Below are positions 60,306-64,000 of a stretch of 64,000 bases of DNA, piece by piece. The notes below the pieces were generated by a model. That model had not been told where the DNA came from and did no database searches. It worked only from the letters and a program-made list of their open reading frames with translations. The position numbers and the translations under genes are program-made. Source of the stretch: Gordius sp. MW1 (taxonomy: Eukaryota > Nematomorpha > Gordioida > Gordea > Gordiidae); assembly GCA_964036665.1 (NCBI GenBank), contig OZ038526.1, forward strand, positions 8,308,001 through 8,372,000, written 5' to 3'. Every line of letters begins with the position of its first letter. The stretch's first letter is position 1.

Positions 60306-63300
60306 TTAAAACGTGGAATCTTTGTGATTCCGCATCTTAATAAAAATAACATGTTTGATAAAATCAATATTTCGATTACTTATATTAGGTTTGGCAAGGT
60401 CCTCTTGAAAAACAGACGAATCTTTTAGACTATTATTATTATCTTTTTTACTCAATTTTCTTTGCAAGAGAATAGAATATGCCTTGAAGCGCTTAAGCTA
60501 AATTTGAAAAAAATTCATTAAATTATTGATCAATAATGTACTTCGTAAAGATAATAATTTTCCCTTTCTCTAAATTTGACTATCTCACGGGATTTCCATT
60601 GAGGTGCAGGTGGATCTTCTCTCAAAAGGTTAATTTCCTTCTCAAGTTCTTTCACCATGCTTTCGTGCTGCTTAAATTGCTCAACCTATTCAAATGTTAA
60701 ATGCAGGTTTCGTCAAAATGTAGTTACCATGTTATGTTTGGTGGGAAAAGAAGGCAGCAAAGGTTGATGAAACTTCTTTTGACACCCGATGGCACTTGGA
60801 AGAGGTAAAGCTGAAAAAGTGGCCGCAATTAGATTTATGGATTCAATCCAAGCCTCCATGTCTTGTAGATTTCTGGTTAAAATTATGTATACGTACAAAT
60901 CTATACATAGAACGATTAAATAATAAAATGATAAATAAATTACCTTTTAGGTTCTAAAAAAGACAAAATTATAATCAAATTATTACACCACATTCAAAAT
61001 TCATTAAAATGAAGGAAATATAAAATAATAAAGCCATAAAATTTTCAGGAGTATTATTTTTAATTTAAACCGACTGAATAATTAATATGGCTTAATAACT
61101 TTGCAAAACATAATATATTCGACAATTCAATAAAATGCTATAAAGATGTACACATTTCATTGCAAAACAGAAAAAATCAAAACTTACCAAAAAACTTTTG
61201 ATAAACTTCTTAATTTGCTGAAGGCGTGGAGAGAAAGTACCCAAAGGCAATTACACTGGTTAACAAATAATGGACTTATAAGATCAACCGGAAAACTGTT
61301 TGCAGATTGAGGTAAAGTTTTTTACGATGAACACAAATATATTCTTAGTTTTTCCCCTATACCTCGAGTTTTTGAAATATTTGCTGTCAGAGTTGCTATA
61401 ATCAGCAATTTTGGCGTTTTTCAAGACTCAATAATTTGCAAATCAATCGAATTTAATAAATTTCATTTATAAATTAAATCCTTGTTAATTTAATAAACAT
61501 AAATATTATTATAGATAGAACATTATATAAACAAACCTTTGTTTATTAAAAAAATCTAATTGATTTTGAAACGGGCTTTTAGCGGGCCTTACGTATATCT
61601 AGGCCTGGCCCAAGTCCGTTAGATTATATTACGGCCCGTCCAGGCCAGGCTCGTTGTTTTATTTAAAAACATACGACCATCCTAGCCCGGCTCGCGGCCG
61701 TTGAGGTCTCTAGTAGTAGTTGATAAACAACAACATCTTAGATCCTATTGTTAAAGGGAAGGGGGGAGGACAAAAATTTATAGAGCTAAGGTTAAAAAAA
61801 TTTAAACTAAAATGTGATTAATTTGCAAGTTATTGACGTTAAAAAACGCCCAAATTGCAGTTTTTAGCAACTTTGACAATAATTATTTCAAAAACTTGAC
61901 GTGTAGGGAAAAAAACTAAAAATAAATTTGTGTCCACCGTAAAAACCTATACCAGAATCTGTAGACAGTTTGCCGGTTGATTTTATAGTCCATTATTTGT
62001 TGACCAGCAGTGTTGTTCGTAATGCTCGTTTTTACATAATTTTTTCCTAATTAAAAAAAAACTTCAGCGAAGTTTGGTAAATATTTATATTAAGGCCGAA
62101 TAAAAAGCATTCGATTTTGCAAGACTCTGCAAATTCAAATATTTATATCCAGGGCTTAAAAAACTCAGCCTTCAATTATGTAATTATTCTTACCCCGCTT
62201 GAAAAAAATATATGGCCCAGTCAGCTGTTTGCAGTTGAAATACAAACGGTTTACGGACGTACTCTGATGACTTTTGTGCCAAGGCATGGTGCAGTCGAAT
62301 TGAGTTGTAATCGTTACCCAATGCGTTGTCGTATACGTATCCCTTAGCAACAAAAAAGCATTTGCTAAAGATTATTAATAATAATTAAATTGTTTCAAAA
62401 GCGTCAAAAAGCTTATTTTTGCAACCCCTTTAGGACCCAACAAAAAGTGGTTTATAAATAAATTCAACCCGTTAAGAAAACGAAATTATTTGTTTATACC
62501 CGTCTGAATTAATTCGAACTAAGAGTCAAACATATTAAAACGGGGAGGGTAAGGAAAGTTTATGTGTGGGGGGGGGGGCAGGGGCGTAGCCAGCATTGGA
62601 ATTAGAACGGGGCAATAATGATTTATAGGGGCAAAATGAGAATTATTTGAAACTTTAGACATAGTTTTAATAGATCTCAACAAATTTTTAGATTTAACGG
62701 GGGAAGCCGCCCCTCCCTGCCACCCTTGGCTACGCCCATGTGTGGATGGGGGGAGCGTTTAAGAAAATTGTGTATTATCACCTGCCTCCTTCGCTAAAAT
62801 AAACCAAGTGTGTATATCAAGTCATTGATTAACACATAGGCGTAGCTAGCATTGGAATAAGAGGGGGGCAATAATGATTAAGGAAGGGGCAAAATGATAA
62901 TTTTTTGAAATTTTAGTCATAATTATATTAAATTTCACTTTTTATCAAACGATTTGGACTATACTAAAATGTACAAGATGTATACTTCGCTAAATCACAA
63001 CACAACCATCAAAACATAAAACATTATAAAACACTTTAAGAAAATGTATCTTTATCGATAGGGCATATGTCATATACCTTATTAAGATACAAAATACGTC
63101 CCCTGAGAACGGCGAAAAACATTTTCCAATTTCGCCTGACGAATAATGATGCTATAATTAAACAAAGGCAATTTAAACATAATTTCCTTAATATAAAGCT
63201 AAAACAGGGTATACAAATTATGGAGACTTACACTTATGCCCGTTTCCATCTTGGTAATATTTCCCCCGTAAAAATCCTTGCTTCACGATAATATTCTCAT

Positions 63301-63316
63301 TCAAACATGGTGGTGG
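60306..63316 (-). CDS. EFA6/PSD: EFA6/PSD Arf6 exchange factor, PH and C-terminal coiled coil (partial)
   Basis: Minus-strand exons 63316-63232, 63151-63078, 62342-62194, 60872-60728, 60685-60542 and 60497-60306 join in phase through introns of 80, 735, 1321, 42 and 44 bp, giving 262 residues. The PH domain runs VKQGFLRGKYYQDGNGHK, RRNWKMFFAVLRGRILYLNK, YNSIRLHHALAQKSSEYVRK, VFQLQTADWAIYFFQAG and DMEAWIESINLIAATFSALP. Then PSAIGCQKKFHQPLLPSFPT and a coiled coil ending ENYYLYELKRFKAYSILLQR. This order is specific to EFA6/PSD, whose SEC7 domain activates Arf6 at the plasma membrane while the PH domain binds phosphoinositide and the tail organises actin. SEC7 is not in the window and should lie beyond 64000. 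The tail after LLQRKLSKKD is uncertain, and a further intron at GTAATCG (about 60377) is possible. The two large introns hold transposons. Confidence 0.9.
61250..62030. mobile_element. foldback element in EFA6 intron, with nested hAT fragment
   Basis: The stretch at 61255-61445 returns inverted and diverged at about 61825-62020. Shared landmarks are TTTCAAAAACT, ACGCCAAAATTGC, AGTCCATTATTTGTT and CCGGTTGATT. Between the arms lies a hAT GC-rich piece (about 61568-61714) ending GAGGTCTCTA. All of this is inside the 1321-bp intron. No coding capacity. Confidence 0.65.
62582..62935. mobile_element. two G-run MITE copies in EFA6 intron
   Basis: A complete copy at 62582-62740 (GGGCGTAGCCAGCATTGGAA ... 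CTTGGCTACGCCCATG) and a right-truncated copy from about 62838 (TAGGCGTAGCTAGCATTGGA). Both lie in the 735-bp intron of the EFA6 gene, between the two PH-domain exons 63151-63078 and 62342-62194. Confidence 0.75.
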
Positions 63317-63356
63317 CTAAAAAGATTACATATTTTACCTCAATCACGACTCAATC

Positions 63357-63670
63357 CATGGGCGTAACCAGGTTTTGAATTAGAAGGGGGGGGGGCAGAT
63401 TAAAAAAAAAAAGGTCTTGACTATCCAAAAATTTTCTTGAGAGCGAAAAAAAAGGTCTCGACTATCCAAAAATTTTCCTGAGAGCAAAAAATAAAGGTCT
63501 CGACTATCCAAAATTTTCCGGCGACCAAAAAAAAAGCAACTCCCCTAATTAGGCAGTGGGGGCAGCCGGACCCCCTGCACCCCCTGCCTAATTAGGGGGG
63601 AGGGGCAAAACAATTTCTTTTTAAATAAGGGGGGGGCAGTGCCCTCCCTGCCCCCCTGGCTACGCCCATG
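63357..63670. mobile_element. G-run MITE with internal 46-bp tandem repeats
   Basis: ATGGGCGTAACCAGGTTTTG at the left and CCCCTGGCTACGCCCATG at the right. Inside, GGTCTCGACTATCCAAAAAT with a GAGAGC tail and A run occurs three times (63411-63530). An inverted CCTAATTAGGCAG pair follows. Probably lies in the next upstream intron of the EFA6 gene. Confidence 0.75.
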
Positions 63671-63671
63671 A

Positions 63672-64000
63672 CTCAATCTATTTATATTACCACTCTTAGG
63701 TAGGGATTTTGGTCAACGAACGACTGACTCCCCGATGCTTGGGATTGAATATTGTTAGTTTTGCTATAAATAACATTCGTATAGATCACATTTGGTCATT
63801 AAATATTTGCCGGACTGGAAGATCATTATTGAAGACAGTCGTTACCATACACAAAAAATTGTATAATTTTCCAAAGCCAACTCGTTAAAATGTTATTTTC
63901 TAAAACATAGTAAAGTGAAACCTACAAGTTTATTAGGACACTCCCTTAGCATAATCAGCAATAAATAATTGCGCTCAAAGAAAAATGAATAGTTTTATAT
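63672..64000. other. no exon recognised at right edge
   Basis: Expected to be intron or SEC7-linker sequence of the EFA6 gene on the minus strand. I searched for SEC7 motifs and found none. Confidence 0.3.

Noticed and set aside
60944-60953. 10-nt microexon AACCTAAAAG in the EFA6 gene
   Set aside because: It has good splice borders, but including it breaks the frame, while direct splicing of 62194 to 60872 gives a standard PH-domain sequence.

Overview
The window is AT-rich eukaryotic DNA, almost certainly from an invertebrate animal. The evidence is a set of metazoan gene families (EB1, Popeye, EFA6/PSD, DM13, a secreted chymotrypsin-fold protease), GT-AG introns, and heavy loading with hAT, Harbinger-like, RTE and Helentron-like elements. 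Most recognised genes have very small introns, mostly 36-48 bp. I cannot name the phylum from this window. There are no bacterial-style operons, no CRISPR array, and no tRNA or rRNA gene that I could support.

Recognised genes were rebuilt by hand from exons whose splice phases agree. (1) + strand 1336-7756: a secreted single-DM13-domain protein, five exons, with large introns full of transposons. (2) - strand 12120-10949: EB1 microtubule plus-end protein. (3) + strand 22869-24208: secreted serine protease with an unrecognised N-terminal region, seven exons. (4) - strand 37698-36887: two-exon gene of unknown function. (5) - strand 45300-44278: divergent Popeye-domain membrane protein. (6) - strand 63316-60306: PH domain and C-terminal coiled coil of an EFA6/PSD Arf6 exchange factor; its SEC7 part would lie beyond the right edge. 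A weaker three-exon candidate lies at 9140-8364 on the - strand.

The rest is mostly mobile DNA. hAT-type elements with GGCCCGG-rich subterminal repeats occur throughout, several with intact 8-bp target duplications (1891-3292, 15937-16717, 26511-27634, 57373-58191). hAT transposase remnants lie at 126-693, 19783-21886, 24404-25866 and 51827-52653. Two copies of an invertebrate retroelement C-terminus (zinc ribbon plus restriction-like region) lie at 13270-14300 and 26110-27850, the second split by a hAT element. A decayed RTE retrotransposon spans 33170-35840 and is split by a Harbinger-like foldback MITE. A short G-run MITE family with GGCGTAGCC ends appears at least a dozen times. Two approximately 2-kb elements at 47389-49361 and 55669-58412 have the structure of Helentron-associated elements (HINEs); one carries a clean hAT insertion absent from the other. 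A roughly 628-bp TTTA microsatellite occupies 19133-19760.

The genes do not form an obvious pathway. What links them is architecture: compact genes whose small introns stay clean, next to genes (DM13, EFA6) whose large introns absorb transposons.
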